Below are positions 48,956 to 59,600 of a stretch of DNA of 64,000 nucleotides, piece after piece. How positions within the stretch are numbered: the stretch's first letter is position 1; each line of letters starts with the position of its first letter. The notes below the pieces were generated by a model. That model was given only the letters and a program-made list of their open reading frames with translations, was not told where the DNA came from and did no database searches. The position numbers and the translations under genes were made by a program. The DNA is taken from contig JAPEHQ010000001.1 in NCBI GenBank assembly GCA_027405735.1, forward strand, positions 4,216,001-4,280,000. Direction: 5' to 3'. This DNA comes from Mucor racemosus. Lineage: Eukaryota; Mucoromycota; Mucoromycetes; Mucorales; Mucoraceae.

Positions 48956-50836
48956 TAAATTAGAAATAGCGCTAAACCAGCAAAAACTAGCATATATGGC
49001 AATGATAACTACCGAAATTATTAAGTAAACGTTTTCTTTATATAAACCAAAGTTGTAAAATGCGATGTGTCCTACATCTATTTTTTCTTAAAAAAAAACC
49101 ATCACATTTTATATATTAATTCAGATAAACGTAGGCAAATAAATACTAGGAGGAATAACAGAAAGCTGTAAACTTTTGTTTCTTAGATGAGTTGCTTTAT
49201 CACACGGTCAGCAGTTAATAGTATATCGAATGATAGACGGCGTTATCTACTAGCTAATTTTTGAATTTTCAACAAATGTAAAGTTTTGATGAAGTATTAA
49301 CGAAGCAAAATTTTGAGGTAGATTATCCGCCCAAATGCAAATCTCAGTAACAAAAACTTATATATGATTGGGGTGTCAAAGCTCAAAATCATTTTTGTTT
49401 GAGCATTTTCTAAACCATTGTTGACAAAACGAATACAAAAATGTATTACATCTCGGTAATGTAATGATCTGTAATTTTAGACTAGTAACAAAGGTGAATA
49501 ATATGCTTATGAATATTATTCTTGCTATATATGTTTGCACATGACATAGTGCTTATCAATTCATTGTATATACACTTTATGAAAGATTTTTTTGCATTAT
49601 TTATATTTTTGACATACTTTACATGGTGAATTCCTTTAATTTTTACATAATATTTAGTGAACAGTTTAGTACATTTTTAGATTATAATATGTTGGGAGTT
49701 ATTTGTGTATTATGTACATCTTTTTTTTAATTGCCTATTTGTATGTATTTCTTGTAAAAACCTTATCAAATCTATTAAATCTTCAAAACCTCAAGTTCAG
49801 GTATGGGTATAGTACTCAAAACCAAACAAAAAGAATCATGGATAGAGGAACCCCCTTTATCTGTTAAATGCAACTTTTATTTGATAAGTATCTTGGATAG
49901 AGAGAAATCCATTCAGTAAGATCAGTCCAAATGGGCCGATCGGGTAATCCCAACTTGTTAATTAACTATAGCCAAACCTTGACTACAATCCGAGTATTTA
50001 TACACGGTATATACCGTAATAGTTGCGTTGTCTGTGGAGAACATCAAATTTTGGATCGGAGGATGAGTACATGCAAGGGAAATTGAAACCAACGATTTGC
50101 TCAATTTCGAGTTTCTCCATCACAAATCAGCATTATTTAGAACGGAAAAAATATTATAAATAGGGTTCAATTAGCATTATCAAATGAAATAAAAACTACT
50201 TTATGAATAAATGTATAGAATTTTTAATCTTTTAAAAATAACGAAAATATAAAATATCTGGTATGATAATATGTTATAGAAAACTTCAAAAACAGTAGGC
50301 TTTACTAATTGCTCATTGCTGCAAAATGGCTTCCCAAGTGAATATACTTGGATTTTCAGATATAGAAATATCAAAAGCAGATTTATAAAGGATTTATACA
50401 GGCTCAAAAAAATAGAGTATCATAGATCACTTTTTACAATAATGTATGCTCGCATCTGGATGTAATTAATGGCTAAAAGAGTAACATGGCAGTGAAAAAT
50501 ATAAAAGAGCTGCATAAAGGTAAGTACACATGTATTATTACTATTTATATCCTCAAATTTGATGCCACTTTCATTATTCACTTTCTTTTAATAGATGTTT
50601 TATTAATTTTGGGAAGAATATTACTCATTTGAACGTGCTTATATATATATAAAGTTTAATGTATACATGTAACATTCTACTTGGTTTTACCAAATTAGTA
50701 TACAAGCAGCTATAAAATGTGTGCAAATGTAGAGTTTATAGTTACATATCATCAGTTGTGGGAGATGGATTTATTTTTGATAATAATGATAATGATAATA
50801 ATAATAATAATAGTTAAAAATATAAGAATACGTCAG
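48956..50836. other. Gene-poor region
   Basis: No supported gene over 1.9 kb. 50003-50016 is a perfect 14-bp palindrome, ACGGTATATACCGT. ATA/TAA microsatellites lie at 50785-50815 near the end of the PIP5K gene. Confidence 0.5.
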
Positions 50837-53000
50837 TTATGCTGATTTTTTGGATTCAGGAGAGGACTCTATTTGGTATTCATGAGGTATATCTTCGTTA
50901 TGTTCCAAAGCCTTTTTCGCCATGAAACCCATGAATCGGTTACCATAGACCTTGGGCTTAACAGCAGAAATTTCATTTTTATCTTGTGTAATTGATTTGA
51001 AGAAGTGCTCGGATTTCTTCTTGAGATCATAAGGAGTTAAAATATCAATGACACCCAAAAAGTAAAGAGAAGGTGCTGCCCTGTTTCTTTCATCAGTTGC
51101 TTGGAAGCCACCATCATCCGAGTAGAATGCACAATTACGGCGTCTACAGTAATGTTAGTTCTAGAACATGTACGATTAATAATAAAATTTAAACTTACTC
51201 ATCAAATGGTGTATCAGGCAATTCAGAGGCATTCAAGCGATCAGGATTTGCTTCCATAATGACCTTACGATAAACCATTGCTTTACTTTCACGGCGTTTC
51301 ATCATGGAAGCACGACGTTCTGCTAGTTTAGTATTTGGCTATGTATAATGAAATAATAAGCATGTGCTCTAAAAATAGCTTTGCTGCTGCAATAAATTAC
51401 CTGGAAAGTTTGTAATGTAGAATTACGAACATTGTCCTTGTTACCACGCACAATATCGTGGACACCAATCATCAAACTGTAATCCATGATATTCATACGT
51501 ACCAACAATTTGACATCTCTTAATAATTGTGTGATGAATAGTTTGCGTTTGAGAGGACCAAGTTGCAACTTCTGTGCTCGCTTTTCCCAATTCAAGTCTT
51601 TCATTACAGCGTAAGGATTCTTTCGAATCTCTTCTTCCGGTAAGAAGCGACCGAGGGTAGAGCCCTATAGTTATAGAGAAATAGTTTAGTACATTGGTAT
51701 TTCTTTCTTTTCTAGACTTGAAAAAGTACCTTGAGATCATAAGTTTCGTGGATATCTTTGTTGGGTGGTAATACATTTCCCATGACAACAAAATGAATTT
51801 TACGACCATGGGGTAATTTGACTCGATGAAGTCCATAATAACGACAAAGTAGGGTATCTGGATTAGAAGAAACATGATCATGATATTCTTTAAGAATCTT
51901 TCTCATGAATTTATGTTCTGTATGATGAATAGTTTTGATGATAAAACGATAATCTCTTGAATAATAAAAGAAACTGCCACTTTTACCAGCAGAAGCTAGC
52001 TCAGATAAGATATATTTACTTGTTAATGAAATCTAGGTAAATAACAAATTGATTAATAATTTAAAATTTGACAGAAATATAATCATTTTACCAAATAATC
52101 TGCTGGATCGATACCAAATCTTTCACGAAGAGCGCGGAATACCCAAGGTGCATAATCTTTAAACTTGAAATCATACTTTGCACCAGGTGTTAATTCATCA
52201 CCTGTGCTATAAATAAATATTACATGTTAATGATTAGAGTAAAAAACTAAAATAAATCAATATTACACATCAAAAGCAAGTTTGTGAGCAGCCGAAAAGT
52301 CTTGTTCTACTAAAGGTCGGTCTAGTTTAGCCGAGACTCGTCCGACAGCGATACGAATACCAGTTAACATGTTATACATTAAAATGTAATTTTGATGGCC
52401 TTCAGATATACGAGTTCCCATTAATACTCGATCTTCATCTTCTTCTACAGGTTTACGACGAGATAAGCGACGGAATGCCTTTTGTCGAGCAGATAATTCT
52501 TTAGCAAAATCTTCACTTACAACTTCGGTAGAAGTACCTGCAGTTGTATGATTTCTAGTAAGGCGATTATTTTGCTTTGTTTGTGCAGACTTTTTGAATG
52601 ATGAAGCGGGTGCTAAATTGAAACTAGTCGAATATCTCTTTGGGCCCGAAGGTGGAATGATTTCGCTATCCGAGTAAGGTGTAGGATCTGTCTCTGCACT
52701 TTGACCTAAAGATAACTGAGATCTAGGTGGACTATTTTGTCTAATAGATGATTGTTGATCATCTTGAAACATATGCTCGTTATTTGTAGATGGGTATTCA
52801 TTAATAGAAAGTGTATTAACAGTAGAAATTGAATTATTATTATTAGTAAGTATTGAACGAGGTTTTTCATTAGAAGCTGGAATGAGTGACATTATGTTAT
52901 GAGAGTGTTGTTGATGCTCAACATGAAAACTATCAGATTTACTAGTGAAATAATCATGTCGAGGTTGAGGAGATGTTTGTTGATGGGCTGCCAGAGCCAT
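50837..53000 (-). CDS. MSS4: Phosphatidylinositol-4-phosphate 5-kinase (MSS4 type)
   Basis: Six exons (52267-53000, 52092-52206, 51730-52032, 51401-51664, 51199-51338, 50837-51143) encode 620 aa. It phosphorylates PI4P to PI(4,5)P2 at the plasma membrane, upstream of actin and cell-wall signalling. Kinase signatures: SASSGKSGS-type loop seen as [53 protein letters not shown] and [20 protein letters not shown] (activation region with the paired Lys). The first 240 residues are low-complexity (Ser/Asn/Gln/Pro) with a basic RRLSRRKP segment, as in fungal MSS4/Its3. The first donor must be GTAATA at 52266, with two bases left over, to keep the frame into VTGDELTPG. Ends AYQ-free at SPESKKSA. Confidence 0.95.
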
Positions 53001-53161
53001 GATCTTAATTTTAAGAGCGTAGGTTAGCTATAAAAAAGTAGAGAGAAAGGAAAGGAATTGATATTTATAAAAAGAAAAAGAAAAGAGAGAAAAGGAAGGA
53101 GCAAACAGGGGATTCATTTTATTGTATAATTTCCACGTGTGACATGAACAATTACAGTAGT

Positions 53162-55717
53162 TTATTTCATTGCTCCAAGTCTGTAACTTCTCCATTTCTG
53201 GTAACCAGTGCGACTGTAGAAGTCGATTAGTTCAACCCAGTCTACATAAGATACTTTGACTCCGCGTTCTTTCAACATTTGATTAGCATAACAAACTAAT
53301 CCAATGCCAATTCCTCTTCCTCTTTGTTCTGTTGCAACTCCAACGCATGCCATTCCGCCGCTTTTTTCTGTAAATAAACTTTCATCTGTCCAAATCAAAT
53401 CTGTACGATAATCATGAGATCCCTCGGTAGTATGTAAAACTAAACTTCCTACTATTTTGCCATCTTTATCGCCTTCTCGTGCCACCAGTAAATCTTGGTA
53501 ATCTCCCAGTTCAGCATGGTGTTTATAGGTAGATACCCAATAATCAAAATAGCATTTTTGAAATTCTATCAAGTCTCCTATTTGAGTAGATTGAATGGTG
53601 CCAAACCAAATGCCTTCCTTCTCCATTCTTGCCGTTAATGCAACCGGGATTGTGTATTGGCTGATATCGCCTATCAGGTCCCAAACGAGCTGAGTCAACG
53701 TATATCCGCGGCGACTAAAAAAACCTTGCGCCTGTTGGCCTAATATATCATTATCGGGAACACCACAAAAGAAACGTGGATAACTAGAACCAAGCATTAC
53801 ACTGGAGGCACCATTTTTGCGAAATATGTCCAAGCAATGGTCATTAAGTCTGCTTCCAATGCCTTGGTTTTGATACTCAGGATGAACAATCAAGAGAGCA
53901 AGTTGTCCTGAATTTTCAACGGTTTGAGTTGCTGCAAAGCCAACCAAAACCTCTTGATTGTATACACAAAAGTGGCGTGCTTGTTGCAAATGAGAGAGGA
54001 CAAGAGAAAAGTTCTCGATTGAAAGAGGCCAAGTCTTTTCATAAACGAGGTTCCAGAGACCATAAGCTGATTTGATTGCATCGGATGAATAGGGAGTAAT
54101 TTTCCAATGTTCTTCAGCAGCAATTATATTTGTGTTTGGAATAGATACAGGAAGACGACTTGATTGATGAATTTCCCCAAAAATCAAACGAATGACTGCT
54201 TCATGGGCAGGAGGAGTATATTCATAAGTTACCAAAAAGGTACTAATATCAGGGAAAGCCATCAAATCATAAGGGTTAATTACTGCAACCACAATTAACT
54301 TTTTAGCAATCAACGAAGCTACTTTGACTAAATCAGCTTGGAAAGGGTGCAAATTTCCATTTGCTGTACCAATGATAACTATATCAGCAGATTTAATGTT
54401 GTCTGTCAAGTCTGATGTGTCTTCCTTGAAAATAATATATTCAGTATTACTATGGCGACGATGCAAAGATTTGTACATTGAATTAAAGGGCTCAGTTTCT
54501 GAATCAATAGCAAGAGTCAAGGGCACATCAGCAGCTAAGAATAATACTTTTTCATCTTGATTGGGCTTGATAGGAAGTAACTGCTTTTGGTCACGAACAA
54601 TGGTAGGTACCTTGTTGTAAAGACACTCGCTCAATTCTAAATGTGCCTTACATCCTACATCAGTTAAATCTTGCTTTTTAAGTACCTCATCCCAACTGAG
54701 AAAACGATCTTTAAGAGTAGCTACTCGTTTCAAAGAGGCGTGCAGAGCATCTTGATTAAGCTTCTCGTCTTGAATTGCTTCGCCCAAAAACTTGAATGCA
54801 TCTTGTTGGAAATCAAGTGTATGCGAAAGCATAGCAATGTCACTTCCCGCTTCAAGCGCCATTACTGTACCACGAGCAGACCCAACAGTGTCTTTAATAG
54901 CATCCATTTCCAAGCAATCAGTGATAATAATACCTTGATAACCGAGCTTTTCACGAAGTAAATTATTTGCAATTTCAAAAGAGATACTAGCAGGGCGATT
55001 CTCTTCTGCAATGATCTGGGGCAAAGCAATATGGCCAACCATAACAGATGCAGGATAAGCATCTCCTTGAGCTTCAATGCAATGAGAGAATGGAATCAAT
55101 TCTGTTTTTTCTAATTCACACAAACTTTTATTAATTACAGGAATTCCAAGATGAGAATCTGTTGCCGTATCTCCATGACCAGGAAAATGTTTGATGCTAG
55201 TTGCTACATGATGTCTTTGGTAAGCCTCCACCTGAGCCAAGCCTAATTTAGCCACCAATTGCGGATTTTCTCCAAAAGAACGAACACCGATAACAGGATT
55301 CAAAGCATTATTATTCACATCCATTACAGGCGCTAGATTCCAGTTGATGCCTAATGCAAGCAATTCTTTTGCAGTAGCAGTCGCGACTTGATATGCTGCA
55401 CTAGTAGAGTCCATAGCGCCTAAAGCCATACTCCCAGGTAAGTAGGTACCACTAGATCCTAAGCGACGCACAACTCCATTTTCTTGATCGACAGCTATCA
55501 TCAGAGGACGAACATGGCCAGCTTCTTTGGCAGCTGTTTGTAATGTATGTGTTAAACGTTGCACTTGTTCAGGGGACTCTATATTGCGAGAAAAGAAGAT
55601 AATAGACCCTAAATTATGATGGCGAATAAGGTCTAAAATACCATCGGTAGCTTCCAAGCCATGGAAACCACACATTAATAATTGGCCAATATCATGCTGT
55701 AAATCAGTTTTTGTCAT
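53162..55717 (-). CDS. GH3 (NagZ-type) beta-N-acetylhexosaminidase fused to two GNAT domains
   Basis: A single uninterrupted exon encodes 851 aa. Residues 1-540 are a glycoside-hydrolase family 3 module of NagZ type: KHFPGHGDTATDSHLGIP (176-193) holds the Asp-His loop characteristic of NagZ enzymes, and IITDCLEMDAI carries the nucleophile Asp267. A second GH3 lobe follows (about 350-540). Residues ~560-680 and ~690-850 are two GNAT acetyltransferase modules, each with an acetyl-CoA loop: YQNQGIGSRL (615-624) and QRGRGIGIGL (798-807). The likely reaction is release of N-acetylglucosamine from chito- or muro-oligosaccharides coupled to acetylation of an amino sugar, but the coupling is inference. 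No signal peptide is seen, so a cytosolic location is expected. Intronless, unlike the neighbours. Confidence 0.9.
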   Translation of the reverse strand: MTKTDLQHDIGQLLMCGFHGLEATDGILDLIRHHNLGSIIFFSRNIESPEQVQRLTHTLQTAAKEAGHVRPLMIAVDQENGVVRRLGSSGTYLPGSMALGAMDSTSAAYQVATATAKELLALGINWNLAPVMDVNNNALNPVIGVRSFGENPQLVAKLGLAQVEAYQRHHVATSIKHFPGHGDTATDSHLGIPVINKSLCELEKTELIPFSHCIEAQGDAYPASVMVGHIALPQIIAEENRPASISFEIANNLLREKLGYQGIIITDCLEMDAIKDTVGSARGTVMALEAGSDIAMLSHTLDFQQDAFKFLGEAIQDEKLNQDALHASLKRVATLKDRFLSWDEVLKKQDLTDVGCKAHLELSECLYNKVPTIVRDQKQLLPIKPNQDEKVLFLAADVPLTLAIDSETEPFNSMYKSLHRRHSNTEYIIFKEDTSDLTDNIKSADIVIIGTANGNLHPFQADLVKVASLIAKKLIVVAVINPYDLMAFPDISTFLVTYEYTPPAHEAVIRLIFGEIHQSSRLPVSIPNTNIIAAEEHWKITPYSSDAIKSAYGLWNLVYEKTWPLSIENFSLVLSHLQQARHFCVYNQEVLVGFAATQTVENSGQLALLIVHPEYQNQGIGSRLNDHCLDIFRKNGASSVMLGSSYPRFFCGVPDNDILGQQAQGFFSRRGYTLTQLVWDLIGDISQYTIPVALTARMEKEGIWFGTIQSTQIGDLIEFQKCYFDYWVSTYKHHAELGDYQDLLVAREGDKDGKIVGSLVLHTTEGSHDYRTDLIWTDESLFTEKSGGMACVGVATEQRGRGIGIGLVCYANQMLKERGVKVSYVDWVELIDFYSRTGYQKWRSYRLGAMK

Positions 55718-56322
55718 ATTGTATTATAGAACAAAAGGAAAGAAAGGGAGATTCAGGGAATCAGTTTAAGGGTGCTATAATTTCAATTTTTTTACACACG
55801 CTTGATTTCGTAAGGGTCGTACAAAATTGTAAACTCTAATTTGGTTTACAATTGATCATGTAGCGTATCGCCCGAGCTACTATTTTTGTGATATCCTTTC
55901 TAAGTTTTACTATCTTCAGCTAAAATATAGTGCAAAAGTATAGCGCAAGTGTGCAACTTCAACGGAAACCGAAGTTTATGGTTTAACGAATCGATTTTAC
56001 TATCTACCACTATTTGAATGCTAAAAATAATCAAACATCAATTTCAAGCATTCGCATTATCTGATGATACTTTTGTTTCACGAAAACTCCCTTTGAATGC
56101 ATGGTAGGTGCAACGGTTCAGCATGATAAGTCTAAAATCAATAAGCTTTTTAAATCTGAGTGCAGCTTTTTTGAATAAATTGGACAGTGGTCAACGGTAG
56201 TGATTCCTCTTTCAAGGTTATCAAATATTTTTACAACTACAAAACTGTTGATGGTTTTGAAATTTTCAGTTCATATGGATCAATATTCGAGCCTTTTTCC
56301 AGTTGTTTTATTTTTTTAAGCA
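55718..56322. other. Intergenic, left flank of the retrotransposon
   Basis: Contains the likely promoter of the GH3-GNAT gene. A plus-strand stretch near 56190-56310 reads as VVNGSDSSFKVIKYFYNYKT and may be a relic exon; the retrotransposon is inserted just after it. Ends with the target-site copy AAGCA at 56318-56322. Confidence 0.45.
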
Positions 56323-56567
56323 TGTTATGTCAATATCATATCCTAGGTCGCACATTCAAGGTCGCAGTCAATATTCGGTATTATAGTAAATCAACAGGTG
56401 TACACGTTGATTCACATGCGTCTTAGTAAATTGGTGTAATGTTCTTAGATAGTAATTCTGTGTAATAGTTATAATGAAAAGTATATAAATACATCCTCTG
56501 GATGTATTGTTAATAAAAAGTGTAATATTTTGGCAAGATTATTTCTTAAGACCGTTTTGACATTTCA
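56323..56567 (+). repeat. 5' LTR of the chromovirus
   Basis: 245 bp, TG...CA ended, identical by eye to the 3' LTR. Contains a TATA box (about 56483-56492) directly followed by the hairpin ATACATCC-TCT-GGATGTAT, then a polyadenylation-like AATAAAAAG. Confidence 0.95.
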
Positions 56568-56632
56568 TTTTTTTAATCTACCTAAAAACTTCTATTATAC
56601 TCTAAACAACTCATACTATTTTACTTTTTAAA

Positions 56633-59600
56633 ATGAGCAACAACACTACTATTAAACAAGCTACTGGTACCTCTGCTACCAAGGCTCGTCAGCCTGCTAC
56701 TGGTACTACTTCTCAATCTGTATCTTTGGATATGGATTTTGATCTTGGTTCATCTTTGTCTTCGGGACAAGATGTAAATGATGCATTGAGCAATGATGCT
56801 CTGCATGATAACTATAATACTTGTAGCGAAGACGCTCGTATTACCAAGGAATTGAGCGATGACGCTCTTTCTATGGATGATGATACTATCATGAGTGATA
56901 GTGAACTTGATCTTGACCATGGTGTTCAAGAAGTTACTTTCCTAGGAAAGGAACATCAAGTGAAGTTGTTGAATGAAATCAAACAACTGCGAGTTCAGTT
57001 GTATAATGCAACTGCATTATCAATTAAGCATATTGATAATGGTACTCTAGCCTCAAAGGCAAGTGCCTTGAAACGTCAGTTAAAACTGGTAAAAGAGAAT
57101 TATGATCTTTTATTTGATGAAAGTACCATGATGGGTACTGCCACGGGTGAATCATCGTTAGTTCCTTCTGACACTCCATTTTTACAATGGAAAGGACATA
57201 AGTTTAATACCAAGAAATTCATTTTTCAAAGTATGGACGCATGTTTGACTCAGTTCGAAGATGTATTGGAATCTCGTTCAATTTCAGTTGAAGCAAACTG
57301 GAAAAGAATCATAAAGCCCAAAATGTCGACTGGGATGGCTTCTTGGACTCGTGAAGTAATCGAGAGATACCCTAGTATTTCTTGGGGTCAATTTAAGTCC
57401 AAGTTGAAGGCTAAGTATAGTCCTTCTGAGGCTGAGGAAAAGAAAGCTGCTCTCAACAAATTGAAAAATTTGAAATTGGAGAAATGTGAAAGCTTAGAAG
57501 TCTATATCGACAAGTTTACAACGTTGAAAGACTTGGCTGGTGTTACTGAGAACACTAGTTTGACTGATTATTTGTTGAAGGGTCTTGATGTGGATTTGTA
57601 TAGTCCTGTATCATTGAATATTTCTCAATCGAGAGATAAAGAGAAGGATACTTTGGATTATGCAATCTCTCAGCTTCGAAGTGTTTACGATTTGTTGCGT
57701 CGTGATAGTTATTACCGAGAGGAAAAGCACAGAAAAGAAGAAGAACTGACCCAGAGAATAATTAGGCAGTTGAAGCAACAAGGTGGCCATTATGGTTCAT
57801 CTTCTCGTGGTGGTTACAATGGTAATCATAATGCTGGTAATCGTATTGGTAAACAATACAATGGTTTTGCAAAAAAGCCAGTAAGAAGAGCTGGTAAATT
57901 CCATACCAAACAAAAAGCAAATAATGGTGGTGATACACCAAAATGCTTTGATTGTGGATTTACTCCCTTCACGTATGCGCACAAAGCAGTGTGCAAGAAG
58001 AATACCAAGAACACTGTTCATGGGAAAAAGAAGAAGTCTATCGTGCCTACTCCTTCTCGTGTTACTGAAGACACTGATGATTCATCTGATGATGAAAGTG
58101 ACCAACATTTTGCTGTGGCCACTATTGCTGCCCCAAAGAAAAAGGGAAAAGAAGTATCTCAAATGGATACCGATAGTGAATGTAAGCAATTTGATAGTGA
58201 TTATTTTAGGAAGATGCCTAATAATAATATGAATACTAATGGTCTTCTTTATTTACCTGTTATTTTAGAAACAAGCGCTGGCATCAAGGTCAACACTTGG
58301 TTTTTGTTGGATACTGGTTGCACGTTTAGTGCAATTTCACCACAATTAGTTTCTTTTCTAAATTTAAATATTTGTAATAAAAATGGTATTATTAAATTGG
58401 CACAAAATAACAGTGTAGTAGATCGTAAGGGTCAAACTGAAGAAGAGCTTATAATTAATTATGGTTCTAAAATTGTTCATTCAAAATTTGAAGTTTTTGA
58501 TTTATTTGACGATGTCCATTGTGTATTTGGAATGGATTTATTGTATAAAGTTGGTATTACGTTAGGTAATATTGCAGCAGATTGGTCAGATCGTGTTGGT
58601 TATGAAATACCAAAGATTGAACCCAATCCTTATAAACCAAATGAAGATCCTTATGGATCTGAAGAAGAACGTAAAATTATGATGAACGAATTACAACCAT
58701 TTATTGATGCAAATACTAGTATTAGTCCTAAAGCATATTGTAATATTCCTGGTAGTGAAATTACATTGCCCATAAAGAAAGATACTCCACTTGCGAATAC
58801 ATGTCGTAGACAATTTCCAATTGCTGAAGCATTGCGACCTGTTATTCAAAAACAAGTTGAAAAATGGCGAGAAAATGGTGTGATTAAAAGAGCAAAACCT
58901 AATACACCTCATAATTCTCCAATTTTTACTGTACGAAAGAAAAATAGTGATGGTGAATACACTGGAAAAGAGCACCGTGTGGTAATTGATTGTCGTTTGA
59001 TAAATAATGCATTAGATCCTGAGAAACTTGAACGTTTCCCATTGCCCTTGATAAGTGATTTGCATCGTAAGATGTCGAAGCATTCGCTCTATACTGTCAT
59101 TGACTTATCGCAATGTTTCCATGCATTTAAAATATCCAGATCGTCAAGATCGTATTTGACGTTCACTGATATGGAGGGATTGACGTGGTCCTTCTCTCAC
59201 TGCCCGTACGGATTGACTATGGTCTCATCGCACGCACAAAAAATACTTTCTAATTTGTTTGCTGATATCAGTGATACTACCACTCACTTTATAGATGATG
59301 TCACTATACATACTGAAAACGACCTGAAAAAGCATACAGAACTAGTTAAAATCGTTATCGATCGCTTGACTAAAGCAAACTTACGTATAAATACTGAAAA
59401 ATTGCATATTGCGCAAAAGAGCATTTATATATTGGGTTTCTGCTTATCTAGTGAGGGTTTAGCATTAGATCCTCGAAAGGTTTCAAATGTTTTGGATTGG
59501 GAACCTACCGTTAAAAGTAGCCGTGAATTGAGTTCACGTTTAGGATTGATTAACTTTTTTCGTTCTAATTTGCCACGCTTGTCGATGTTGACAGCACCAC

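Noticed and set aside
57797..58021. Minus-strand frames over Gag
   Set aside because: Antisense shadows of the Gag Lys/Gly-rich region.
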